Shown in pieces: positions 33,401 through 39,565 of a stretch of 49,176 bases of DNA. Each line of letters begins with the position of its first letter. The stretch's first letter is position 1. A program made the position numbers and the translations under genes. The stretch is from a virus: positions 1 through 49,176 of IMG/VR virus record IMGVR_UViG_3300008267_000154; one strand, given 5' to 3'. Below the pieces are notes generated by a model that had not been told where the DNA came from, searched no databases, and was given only the letters and a program-made list of their open reading frames with translations.

Positions 33401-35662
33401 AATAATAGAGTTTAAATGATCATTGATTTCAGCATAGCTTAAAAATCCTGGGAATTCATTGGTTGGATTGTTTACTAAATTTATTGGGGTTTCATAATAC
33501 CCATCTTCTTTTTTGTCGTACGTTGGTAGAGCTTTGACTACTATAACATCGTTTTTGACTAATACAGTTGCTAACGTGATAAAGAAAGAGTCAAATGCTG
33601 TATCAATTCTAACGTCAAATTCAGTAGCGGTTAGTTTTTTTCCGTTCTTAAAAACTCGTACATTCTCTTTGGGAGTTCTAATATCAATACTGTCAAACTC
33701 AAATGCATCTTCGCCGCCAATTGCAATACGTTGATCGATAATTTCTTGGATTGATAGTTTATTACACTTTACCCAACCATTAACATAGTTGTTGTTTTCT
33801 TTTAAAAATCCGTTTTTAGTATTGCCTACTACCACTTGTCCATCAACAAAATATTCAAACGCATCTTCTGATAAACAATTTTCAAATGTGTAACCGCCAA
33901 CGTTTGACACAGTTTTGTAAACAAGAGGAAAGCCTAAAATACTGTCATTGTTACCAACACCAATTTGATAGCCAAATACTCTAGAACCAGAAAAGTTTGT
34001 ATCTTTATAGATATCGCTATTGGAGAAACTTGCACCATTTGAATCAAAGATATCAAACAATGGTGATTGATTAATATGTTCTTTTTGTTGTGACTTTATC
34101 CATTCACCATTTTTAAAAACCCAAGATGTTCTACCATTTTTAATACCGCTAATAACAAGTAGTCCATCATCTAAATTTGGTAGTGAGTCTTCTGCCTCTT
34201 CTAAGTGAAGTTTCTTAACTCCGTTGATGTCAATAAACTGTACTTGATAAATTTTATTCTTTACATCTAAGTCAGTGTCTGAAAGAAATACAATTCTATT
34301 GCCGTCTTCTAGTGCTTTTCCGTCAATATAATAGCCTAAAGAGCCTTCAATATTGCTAAAAGCGTCAGTAACTGTGTCATCTAAAAAATTAACATACTTT
34401 GTTATTTTAGAAAAATTAAACAGTTGCATATTTGGACGAAACTCAATAATAGGACGTTGAGCTCTATCAAATGATGTAAATGTTGGATCAGTATTATTCA
34501 ATAGGGAACTAGTGTTCACCACATCAATGTGGAACCATCTATTATATCTACTCCATGGGTTTTTATCTTCACTTGCTCGATTAATCAAGATATAATCAGG
34601 GTTAACAGGATATTCTGAAACCTCATCAAAAGGTAACTCATCAAATCCAGTATCATCAAAAGATGTTTCAACGATTGTTGAATAGCCTTCGATTGTAAGT
34701 AGACTATTGTAGTCAACCAGAGTGATACTGTTTCCTACTCCCTCAACAATATAAGTTTTATCTCGATATTTTTCAGGAAACACTGTGTCTGAAAAAACAA
34801 TCTTCATTCCATTTGACAAGTGTATTCCGTCTTTAATTTCGTAGGTCTTTTTACCTATAATTTCATTTTCAACATCTAGCTCTGTATTCTCTTTTTGGTC
34901 TCTAATTAAAAATCTGCCAAAAAGAGTGTTGTCATTTCCGTTGACATAAAACAGTGTACTTGGTGTGCTTTCTACTACATTGAAAATAACTGAACCTGAT
35001 GTTGCTCCGTTATTTTGTACTCCATCCCAAGAATCAACATCTCCACTGCTTCTTTTATTTTTAATATAGAAAGACTGATCAACTGTATCAACTTCAAAGA
35101 TGTAAGTAAATCCTCTGTACAAAGTAATTGTAGGATTAACTGCAATTTCATTTGTGCTAAAATTCCAATTGTCATCAACAATTTTTACTTTAATTGTACT
35201 AGTAACTTCTTTTTCTTTTCCGCTAATTCTAACTGTCGCTGGACCGCTAGGTAACCAAACATAATTTCTAAAATTAACAAACTTGTCTAAATCAATAAAG
35301 GTATTCCAAGTATAACTCTGTTGTCTAAACAACTTATCTTGGTTACGAATATCTGCACCAAAGTACTTTAAACTATTGATAATGTCTTCAAAAGTTTTGT
35401 TAAACTCTACTTGATCTGTTACTGAATTTTTTATTACAATACCTGGTTCTAACTCATAGCGGTTTCTTAAATCAGTACCCTCATTGATATAGGAGTCACT
35501 AGCTGGCTTATAGTTTCCAATAATTTTATCACCAATAAATCCGTCAACCTTCTTTAATGTTGGTTTCTCAATTAATTGGTCTATCGTTCCAGTTAAGAAT
35601 TTTTCGTTTGCATCTGTTCTAAAGATTACTGGAAGTAAGTCTACTGATTTTCTTTTACTCAT
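21419..35662 (-). CDS. Giant baseplate/tail-associated protein (4747 aa)
   Basis: A single uninterrupted frame covers 29% of the window and begins 3 bases after the gp6 stop, where T4 has the gp7 wedge gene. Its N-terminal ~1500 residues are non-repetitive, Trp/Tyr-rich and probably bind the baseplate. Residues about 2080-2670 carry at least six FG-GAP-like blades, such as 'FGSDIVSNKNGTVLAVSAPG' and 'FGDKLAMSADGTALLISS', forming a probable beta-propeller. Around 3080-3140 and near 3470-3490 lie 'GxGY..xP' modules ('NPGSGYLTTPRVILTGG'). Around 4157-4244 two carbohydrate-binding-like units ('YDVNDIVSFSGQYYICKV') stand in tandem. It is likely a very large adhesive fibre or baseplate appendage. 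Direct equivalence to gp7 is inferred from position only. Confidence 0.75.
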   Translation of the reverse strand: MSKRKSVDLLPVIFRTDANEKFLTGTIDQLIEKPTLKKVDGFIGDKIIGNYKPASDSYINEGTDLRNRYELEPGIVIKNSVTDQVEFNKTFEDIINSLKYFGADIRNQDKLFRQQSYTWNTFIDLDKFVNFRNYVWLPSGPATVRISGKEKEVTSTIKVKIVDDNWNFSTNEIAVNPTITLYRGFTYIFEVDTVDQSFYIKNKRSSGDVDSWDGVQNNGATSGSVIFNVVESTPSTLFYVNGNDNTLFGRFLIRDQKENTELDVENEIIGKKTYEIKDGIHLSNGMKIVFSDTVFPEKYRDKTYIVEGVGNSITLVDYNSLLTIEGYSTIVETSFDDTGFDELPFDEVSEYPVNPDYILINRASEDKNPWSRYNRWFHIDVVNTSSLLNNTDPTFTSFDRAQRPIIEFRPNMQLFNFSKITKYVNFLDDTVTDAFSNIEGSLGYYIDGKALEDGNRIVFLSDTDLDVKNKIYQVQFIDINGVKKLHLEEAEDSLPNLDDGLLVISGIKNGRTSWVFKNGEWIKSQQKEHINQSPLFDIFDSNGASFSNSDIYKDTNFSGSRVFGYQIGVGNNDSILGFPLVYKTVSNVGGYTFENCLSEDAFEYFVDGQVVVGNTKNGFLKENNNYVNGWVKCNKLSIQEIIDQRIAIGGEDAFEFDSIDIRTPKENVRVFKNGKKLTATEFDVRIDTAFDSFFITLATVLVKNDVIVVKALPTYDKKEDGYYETPINLVNNPTNEFPGFLSYAEINDHLNSIILNASKDLNTAIDRNNLRDLENLDKYGRRFVQHDGLVAMAGALIANKDYNLIHSIRWSALEYQRYKILVLQKFTELAEYANIPDALDKIILSIAKDKTPASMFYYSDMLPYGLNKRDYTYTVNDTNIKAYAYGSEIYDRFLFGKKAILVYVNGEQLTIDKDYSFDVNNPLVRFVNTLSVSDEILIRVFNNIHGAVMPMSPTKLGLYPSFEPAIYLDDTYIEPTSVIQGHDGSVTVCFGDDRDQLLLELEKRIYNNLKVEYDPRILDVNEILPSIFRKTGYTSEQFDQSIEDEFLKWVGIYSIDYTANENEIYLNNFGFKYVNSNGIIDRNAFITGSWRKIYKQHYDTDRPHTCPWEMLGFYKKPTWWETEYGPAPYTSGNDVMWKDLEYGYIRNGVRKGYDEKYARPGLSNIIPVDSYGSLKDPLQVNAVKDFDYSARYTNWSFGDMGPAETAWRRSDIYPFAVQIAMALIMPAKYATLGFDTSRNVFNIANQIVYKDSLERLSPSALKVFSNTIDNNFVYATGYHPYIVENLRQRFSNPAFRLQNYLNRIQSNLIYKVGGFTSKDKFRVALETVTSYKTVDKVYVPEENYQLVLSTGSPTKTLTMSGIIVERTEAGYMVRGYDSNSPYFTIKKAIHATNDPVISVGGTTEPFIYWSANATVNAGLVVANGQQYYRAISTHLTKQAFDPGLYYPLPYLPAIGGVEAFVPNSFEDVDTIVPYGTKYNSIQDVFDFILGYGEQVKSLGFKFENLLPELDVIADWKLAGKEFLFWSLQNWSTSSVISLSPFAEKIYFTSEDSVVDDLYDSFYDYTLLKADGTTIDRTKVRISRQEGSFVIDTAGTADGVYFVKISLVQKEHVVVFDNKTIFNDLIYEPTSGYRQKRFKIKGFMTDGWKGDFYIPGFVYDSAKINDWEPNIDYEIGNVVRYQTKYYQAKARTLARELFNYEDWTLLGKQPVAQLLPNFEYKISQFEEFYSLDSVNFDNSQQKYAQKLIGYVPRTYLNSLIPDESSQYKFYQGFIREKGTTLPLEKFAVANNTATGAHISLQEEWAIRLGTFGGENSYEEIEFTLDQNKINQDPQIFEFEYNNLKSSLDKAYKVSLSDMQIRPADYNGQPWPTLDVSPVNGNGYSQYQKIPTAGYVRLDDVVFTGLYENNILTLSSSASLREGDTVWLAIDNSGNWGVKRYTLSPVTIINYTVDNANNLISFNTDVAHKLKLRDFVSISRLDDPLNGVYEVLGIPDGTTFVVKTAFNDIPTAGEILNGSMYYFASSRFANLDDLASIPGLARWQNCEFVWVDNVGDGTWAVLEKEANTKALPIRPRINQSGQKFGNTTIIAPVSKNIIVSATELERGRVYVYERNALGSEDVILHQSYLLEENFSDILTIQDVKNGVAIPEIQRLHGASLDCWENTSLTIRYIVSGAPNSSNAKWKVLGQALDPIKKVLDFNKSSSELFDEGAIKIVKFNNDLDEYRTEVVLASPIAQEGANFGHKVKFVGSDKPTLLVSSPGQDGGIGAIFVYYLDSSNVWQVYTVGGNPYNLRSAVTDVNSKSNFGSDIVSNKNGTVLAVSAPGHLKDRTQVHSGAVFIFRKDPGSYSYQLTQTIYADDYLESNDLLLKGVIKSYNTIAQIISFQASDNSIVRNNGSFIADGFRIGQSVIIAGSTNAGNSGEFVISELSVLRMAFKPLRSLTDETATTTITITGQGTIRNDRFGDKLAMSADGTALLISSDHSSTEKLDAGLVYVLKLQTNASYALDQKITSPATETGELFGSNLALSDDGKTLLVTAIGGGQATPVAFDTYTERYTDSAQRYGSEYVLNPTSAAAPLRTTFDTGSTRFVSKAQSSGAVYLYQKLGNKYVFGESLISGDSASFDGYGTGIATDGEFMLVGAPKYDLKVIGTLEDSNQLTTYTDSGTVVIFDKKRDIDQACGCGSSWSWSKVRVQEAIIDVDKIKKVISYNNSTLEIIDHYEIYDPIKGKLPSKVLNEIKYIQPFDPAVYTVALETSAKVRVDNKTTWLDDHVGEVWLDTSTLRFVWYEQGNNEFRANNWGKLFPGSTVDVYEWVKSDFRPSEWAQLADTTDGLALGVSGQPLNPDNTVLSINQYYDPVVNDFVNVYYFWVRNKITLPDLAFRNLSSFDCARIIEDPKGQGIKFASFLATNSLSLTNAKKSLNGDKINIDVYYQTSEKEINRHSHWQLVNENVTYLNLDPSIENKLIDSLVGQDVAGNPVPDPTLSPKLRYGTSYRPRQSWFKDRDLALKIMIEYVNEVLRKHDIVGKSNITSLEEVEDYPSISLGHYDEVIELSDEISLIGTNGKAQTKLSAEVINGRIVSVNIDDPGNGYKVAPTVRIYGDGQGATIQTAIDLNGRVVSVRIVNQGYGYTQIPKLIARPYAVLTILDTEIDKWAIYQYKNKAFVRESTQTVNVPKYWSYIDWVDPSYAVDVPATYAINFISDLESFIFETGSTVEIRTPGDGRKIILRKTAPGIGNYLDDYDLVFRENGTVQFNNKLYDKAAAGLGFDNVTRYDQGGFDETNTTELRIILNAIKDNIFTGDLASYWKKFVFVAVRHVLSEQLFVDWVYKTSFITPLVDAGTLDQDDVYRFNDFSYVEDFIKEIKPYKSKFRESTVSYNTTEKMGVGVTDFDLPAYVDSVTGKIKLPTSSMINNVYPYKHWGENYGFTVSDIRVGLAGENYITPPIVTIVPVSGDTGTGATAIAKISNGKLSSIIVTNPGSGYLTTPRVILTGGSNYLTNFVNGSAYAVLSNSKVRTNQIQMKFDRTSDKGLYTGEILNRNLDTDGITLNYVLAYPSTSTDTNYPALQDESTIKLFLNDAEISADNYRITFRNDLSTVITFNLALPARQNLRIQYIKNTLYTVDTFTQSSGESYTDTFKLTFPPELDTDKIIVRELNSSTNTGSEIITSDYLIQLRQVVETGFTKYVGYINFKNIPTPGSTITVQYAKNINIQNAVDRIITSYYPTANMPGKDVTQLIKGVEFGGVEIQGLNFSVSSGWDGLPWFTQGWDTFVNSYKDLLVISNGTTSTYELGYTPLLGTKINVYFDGVRVDDENYGTVNQTNNDALFNTITTNGSTSTLTLPQVPVTGTKIEIRQELSDGVNLPTDDIVLDTNITGGDFSTISDAGEIRFRTATGLSATDISLDGGEFLSVEHSPSTEELVKGEIFDTLSMTVFNSPGAGSNLISTKQFIMDGSTMQFVIQDTIGSGQEIFVLIGNFVAKENTDYTLTANSNGTTTVEIITTEYGVDQLSTTNTLALTVQKTTIGGNSILSRFSYTVTSANAGASSFEILSEVNYQDIGSYYISISNTSSLTKVAGRSKRAKIIITNTPTLTAGTVINILLFGSTVKTYSEIYNQEIVIDNNTTYTLTKPPGNIAPLHVMAAVTRLTSSTEDWKGPWEENVYYVINDTVLYNNVSYICKIGHTSTQTNSNLEFSAWASTTSYDVNDIVSFSGQYYICKVTHTSNTTTLTPDNIVYWGAHITNRPDEDTARIYWGLAPTQRMMPPETEYYEVTQNSQTFRLGENIPYLTRTLSISDIEVYKNGKIIVVGRDYEFDTIDNTVTMSSGVAQVGDVIAVCILRDSDYVIFGNQITFRSPSKIQAGQRVSVVTYTNHDENLIRREVFKTNPNRNEYKLSRPVYNINNVWVDVNGRPLIPNYDYQVVDRDYIQISNRFNLGNNDRVVVTSISDIVSSEAVSYRMFKDMTNAVQFKRLSKNSTVTLTKALLSTDREIEVSDTSIFGVVNVNNPKPSSIFVAGERIEFRSIVGNKLTNLTRGTLGTGVADSYPIGTKVFNVGNNETIPYREGYTIKTYKTPENYKFNQTTNRYQQYVNGNWVNVTTVASYTLTDFSFNEAIGLEDQVTVYMAGKILTKPVRGTNQLIRHDFSITHNSNEVNSQNQTGDLIVAPDFTITKVGNNYVLTVNPSVLNLADDSTVISNVDIKVVQKIGKIWYTLGGTTTIQQESTPQARFLQEFTAELPDKYYYGKLS

Positions 35663-35665
35663 TTT

Positions 35666-38600
35666 TTATCCATTACTAGAAACGACAATTGGGCCATTAG
35701 TTTTAATAAGTCCTGATGTTACTGTATTAATTATTTCTAATTCACCTACGTCAGCTGTACTTAAGAATATTTCATCAGCTTGACAAAATACTTGAAATAA
35801 ACTACCAAAATATTTTTCTGGGGCACTTGGTACGATTAAAAAGTTAACCACATCTGGGCTTAATTGTTTAATAACGTATGCGCTCAATTCACCAAAGTTA
35901 AATGTATCTCCAAAATCCCAGTTGTCTAAACTGAAGTATTCATTGATTGCAACAATAACTCTAGACTTTATATCGTTGTCATTAGTTACAGATCTTGGAT
36001 TTTTAACGATGAAAAATTTTGCTTGCAAATCTACGTTAGCGCCAGTACCAAACAATAACTTGTATTTGGCTGGATGATAAACTACCTCGTCACTGATTGA
36101 CTTAACTGAGTTTATACCTGAACTAAACTGTTCAAATAATTCGTTTGAACTAGGAGCTTTTGGTGGCTCGCCATCTTGAGTTAGCAACCAAGAACGTAAT
36201 AGATCATCATAATTTTTTGTTAGCAAATATACATCAATAATGTTGGTCTTACAAGGATCAATTCTAAAATCTTGACTTGCAGTGTGTACATATTGGAATG
36301 TTAATCCTGATCGTCCTGGATAAGCAACTATACTATTATCTAATACTAAGCTGTAAGAGCTATCTAAAACTTTAACAACATTTTCTGTAATAGAATAGAA
36401 ATAAAACACTTGTCCTGGTTGATAATTGTTTAAATTAGCAACATCTAATTCACTATTAAATGTTGCAACTAACGAACTATCAAGAATTTTTTTGTAAATT
36501 TGATCATTAAGTTGTACACTTTGGATAAACACAAAAGAGCGTTTAGTTCCAATAATTGGGTCAATTAGATCAGGTTTAACAACATTATCAAAGGAATCTG
36601 GATCATCAACAATTCCGTCTCCAGTTTCATCTGAAAAGGAAATATTGATTCGATTGTTATCTAAATATCCATCAGCATTTGAAATCATATTAGTAATTTC
36701 AAATTTAAAATCTGAACCCAATGCTAAGCCTGTTTCAAGATCTTCATTGATTGACATCACTGAAATATAATCAGTTGCATTGCCGCCCAACTTACTGGTA
36801 TATTTTTTATCCTGTTCATTGAAATAAAAACTTATTTCTTTTTCACTTTGAAATATGTATTCTAATCCTCGGTAATATACAATTACGTTATCACCATCAT
36901 TTTTAAAAGCAATTAACCAACTAGCATCTAAACCTAAATTACTAATGTCGCCTGAGTAAGTTGGGCTAAAAGTGCTAGAGTAATCAAGATTATTAGAATT
37001 AATAATTTTCCACTCACCAAGAGTTCTATCATATCTTAATCCAAAATCTCTTCTTAAAGAAATTTGATTAACTATTTCAGTTTCAAAAGCAAACGGAATA
37101 TCTGTAACAAATACAGGAATGACTTCTACGGGAATAGCACCACTTGGTACTGGCGTAGTAATTCCAATAAGTCCTACTCCAAGATCATCAGTGCCTGTGC
37201 CTAAATTGCTACCGTCACCAGATGTATAAGATACTTCAGTCCAAATATAATCTTTAGTATTCTTAGTCTTAATTGATGTTATAGTATTATTAGGGGCAAA
37301 ATATTTTCCTGTTGGAGGGGCAAATTTTACAAGTGCTTCTGATTTAATATAACGCAATGTTGATTGTGTGTATTGTCCAATACCAACTGCTTGTAATGTT
37401 GCATTGCTTTTAAAATAACCTGTTGCAAGGTTAGGCAACACTGACACGTTCTGCCAGCTGGCTCCAATCTCACCTATTTGTAATCTATCAAATTGTTGAT
37501 AATAGAAATCTCTTGTTGACTCTTTTGCAAGCAACGGTTCAATAACAGTTTTCATAATACCAAACACTTCGTTTTTAGTATTAAATTTAAAGTTGAAGCT
37601 TGTTGTATAATCATTCCTATACAGTGCGCCATCTGTACCAAACAAATTAATTGAGCTAGAACGACCTGTTGGATCAGTTAATTCAAAATATCTACTGATG
37701 CCAGAAGATGTTCTGTTAACTGCTTTGACTTTAACAACTTGTTGGTTGTTTGTTAAAGGAACAATATTATAATCTTCCCCAGTAATCATTCTATTTTGTG
37801 TATAGTATACTTGTGGAGCCTTTTGTTTAATACTGTCATTAGTTTCTGATGCGGCGCTATTTGATACACTGCCCTTCAGTCCTAAATTCATAGTCAATGT
37901 TTGTGCTTGACCATCTCTGTTTATAAAAGGGAATCTAATTTGTACATTGTCTAAATCTTGTGGACTAATCACATAACTTAAACCATTACTTGTTCTATAA
38001 TAGAGTCTAAAATTTCCGTTAGGAAGTTTACCAAAAACGCCATCGCTGAAGTTTAGATCAATTTGATCGTTTTCTCTTGTATTAACACTATAAAAACTTT
38101 TAACTTTATTTTTTACACTGTTGTAAATTGCATTAGTGCCTGTAACGCTATCTAATTTTGTCCACAAATTTGACAAAGTATTATTGGCATCAATTTCATA
38201 TAGCCAAACATCTGTATCGTTAATATTTTGAATATCAACGCCCACTATTTCATTAGCTACTGGGTTTGTTAAAGAGAAGTCAGAATTTTGTAGTGTACCT
38301 TCTTTAAACATAACAAACCAACCACTGTTGGCACTAGAGCTTCCTTTGTTATCATTTCTGTACATTACACCAAACGTCCCGCCTAATGTTGGGGGCTCTT
38401 CTCCAATGTCAGTTCTATTAATAATGCTAGAACTTACAAGTTCAAATGACATTGGAATTCCTCCAATTGTTTTACTAAATGTAAACAATGGCACATCTGT
38501 TGTATTTGTTCTTAAATTATATTGTTCTGTAGGGATACTATTAATTGATCTGCTAGCATTTGGCTTTCCAAAAACAGCAGTATCCATTGCAGAGTTCATC

Positions 38601-39076
38601 ACTAATGTAAACTGTGAATACCAATCTCTGTTTGTTGTGTCGTTCCAAGAAATAACTCTATTTGCAAGGTTTGTTCCGTTAGAATCAACAAGATTATCTG
38701 TTGTACTTACAGAGTTGACTTTTAATAATCCCTTAGCAGATTGCGTTCTTTTAGGATTATAACTAATCAACTTTGCCAGTTTTAAAATACTGTCTCGTCT
38801 TTGTGCAGTGTCTAAAAAGTTTTCACGTGCATTTAAGTCAATGCGGAAGCTCAAACTTTGCGCTAGAAACGCAATCATGTCTATTAGAGCAACATATTCA
38901 CTGCTGTCAATGTAGTCGTTAAAACTTTCAGGGAAGTTTTGACGAAGGTACTCAATCATACTACGACGAATCGTCTCAAAATCGTAGGATTTAAAGTCGG
39001 CATTTTGGAACGTTTGATAAATCTTCGTCCAATCCTCGCCAACTAATAAATTATTTTGTCTTTCTGTGCTAGCCAT
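35666..39076 (-). CDS. 6: Baseplate wedge protein gp6 (baseplate J-like)
   Basis: This 1136-residue protein starts with the characteristic gp6 N-terminus: 'DFETIRRSMIEYLRQNFPE' at about 32-50, then 'YVALIDMIAFLAQSLSFRID' and 'RRDSILKLAKLISYNPKR'. In T4, gp6 (660 residues) forms the wedge ring that holds the baseplate together and triggers sheath contraction; the extra length here lies in the middle and C-terminal parts. Neighbours gp25 and gp5 confirm a baseplate operon. A late-type motif (39100-39107) and a CGGAG ribosome site precede it. It ends 3 bases before the giant gene. Confidence 0.9.
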   Translation of the reverse strand: MASTERQNNLLVGEDWTKIYQTFQNADFKSYDFETIRRSMIEYLRQNFPESFNDYIDSSEYVALIDMIAFLAQSLSFRIDLNARENFLDTAQRRDSILKLAKLISYNPKRTQSAKGLLKVNSVSTTDNLVDSNGTNLANRVISWNDTTNRDWYSQFTLVMNSAMDTAVFGKPNASRSINSIPTEQYNLRTNTTDVPLFTFSKTIGGIPMSFELVSSSIINRTDIGEEPPTLGGTFGVMYRNDNKGSSSANSGWFVMFKEGTLQNSDFSLTNPVANEIVGVDIQNINDTDVWLYEIDANNTLSNLWTKLDSVTGTNAIYNSVKNKVKSFYSVNTRENDQIDLNFSDGVFGKLPNGNFRLYYRTSNGLSYVISPQDLDNVQIRFPFINRDGQAQTLTMNLGLKGSVSNSAASETNDSIKQKAPQVYYTQNRMITGEDYNIVPLTNNQQVVKVKAVNRTSSGISRYFELTDPTGRSSSINLFGTDGALYRNDYTTSFNFKFNTKNEVFGIMKTVIEPLLAKESTRDFYYQQFDRLQIGEIGASWQNVSVLPNLATGYFKSNATLQAVGIGQYTQSTLRYIKSEALVKFAPPTGKYFAPNNTITSIKTKNTKDYIWTEVSYTSGDGSNLGTGTDDLGVGLIGITTPVPSGAIPVEVIPVFVTDIPFAFETEIVNQISLRRDFGLRYDRTLGEWKIINSNNLDYSSTFSPTYSGDISNLGLDASWLIAFKNDGDNVIVYYRGLEYIFQSEKEISFYFNEQDKKYTSKLGGNATDYISVMSINEDLETGLALGSDFKFEITNMISNADGYLDNNRINISFSDETGDGIVDDPDSFDNVVKPDLIDPIIGTKRSFVFIQSVQLNDQIYKKILDSSLVATFNSELDVANLNNYQPGQVFYFYSITENVVKVLDSSYSLVLDNSIVAYPGRSGLTFQYVHTASQDFRIDPCKTNIIDVYLLTKNYDDLLRSWLLTQDGEPPKAPSSNELFEQFSSGINSVKSISDEVVYHPAKYKLLFGTGANVDLQAKFFIVKNPRSVTNDNDIKSRVIVAINEYFSLDNWDFGDTFNFGELSAYVIKQLSPDVVNFLIVPSAPEKYFGSLFQVFCQADEIFLSTADVGELEIINTVTSGLIKTNGPIVVSSNG

Positions 39077-39099
39077 TCTTCGTCAATCTCCGATATTCA

Positions 39100-39107
39100 T
39101 ATTTATC
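39100..39107 (-). promoter_or_regulatory. Late promoter motif GATAAATA before gp6
   Basis: GATAAATA on the minus strand lies 23 bases before the gp6 ATG, with an expected start near 39094. A small inverted repeat (CGATA at 39091-39095 with TATCG at 39104-39108, plus-strand sense) lets read-through RNA form a weak hairpin next to the ribosome site. Confidence 0.5.
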
Positions 39108-39130
39108 GTAATTAAAATATGCTTACTTAA

Positions 39131-39565
39131 TTACTCAGTGATCAAACCTAATTCTTTGTCAAAGGTCAGTTTAAGAACAGATGACAAATTATTTGTTTGA
39201 TATCTCAATGTTATTTCTAATAATATTCCACTTTGAAACTCATCAACCTTGATATCTTCAGCAATGACTCTCGGATCGCTTTGAATAATCTGTTTGATAT
39301 CATCTGATATTGAATTTCTAAGGTCTTCAGTTAATGGTTCAAAAATGGCGTCCCATATGATAGTACCGTAGTTTGGGTTCATCACTCGTTCACCTTTTCT
39401 TGTATTAAAATGATTTATGATGTCCTGTCTAATACATTCAATGTCGTAAGTTTTAAAATTTTGTGAAGCTTTTGCACTGCTGAATCCTTTATAAATGTGT
39501 GCAGTACGCACCCCATAATTCATAGTTGTAGCAGTTGGTTTTATTACTAATTTTTTAATAGCCAT
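39131..39565 (-). CDS. 25: Baseplate wedge protein gp25
   Basis: This 144-residue protein fits gp25, the small lysozyme-fold wedge component of T4 and type VI secretion baseplates (TssE). The signature region 'VMNPNYGTIIWDAIFEPL' (about 61-78) and the C-terminal strands after 'ITLRYQTNN' are as expected; size agrees with T4 gp25 (132 residues). It works with gp6 and gp53 to join wedges to the hub and sheath. Its start overlaps the gp5 stop (TAATG), so the two are translationally coupled. Confidence 0.92.
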   Translation of the reverse strand: MAIKKLVIKPTATTMNYGVRTAHIYKGFSSAKASQNFKTYDIECIRQDIINHFNTRKGERVMNPNYGTIIWDAIFEPLTEDLRNSISDDIKQIIQSDPRVIAEDIKVDEFQSGILLEITLRYQTNNLSSVLKLTFDKELGLITE

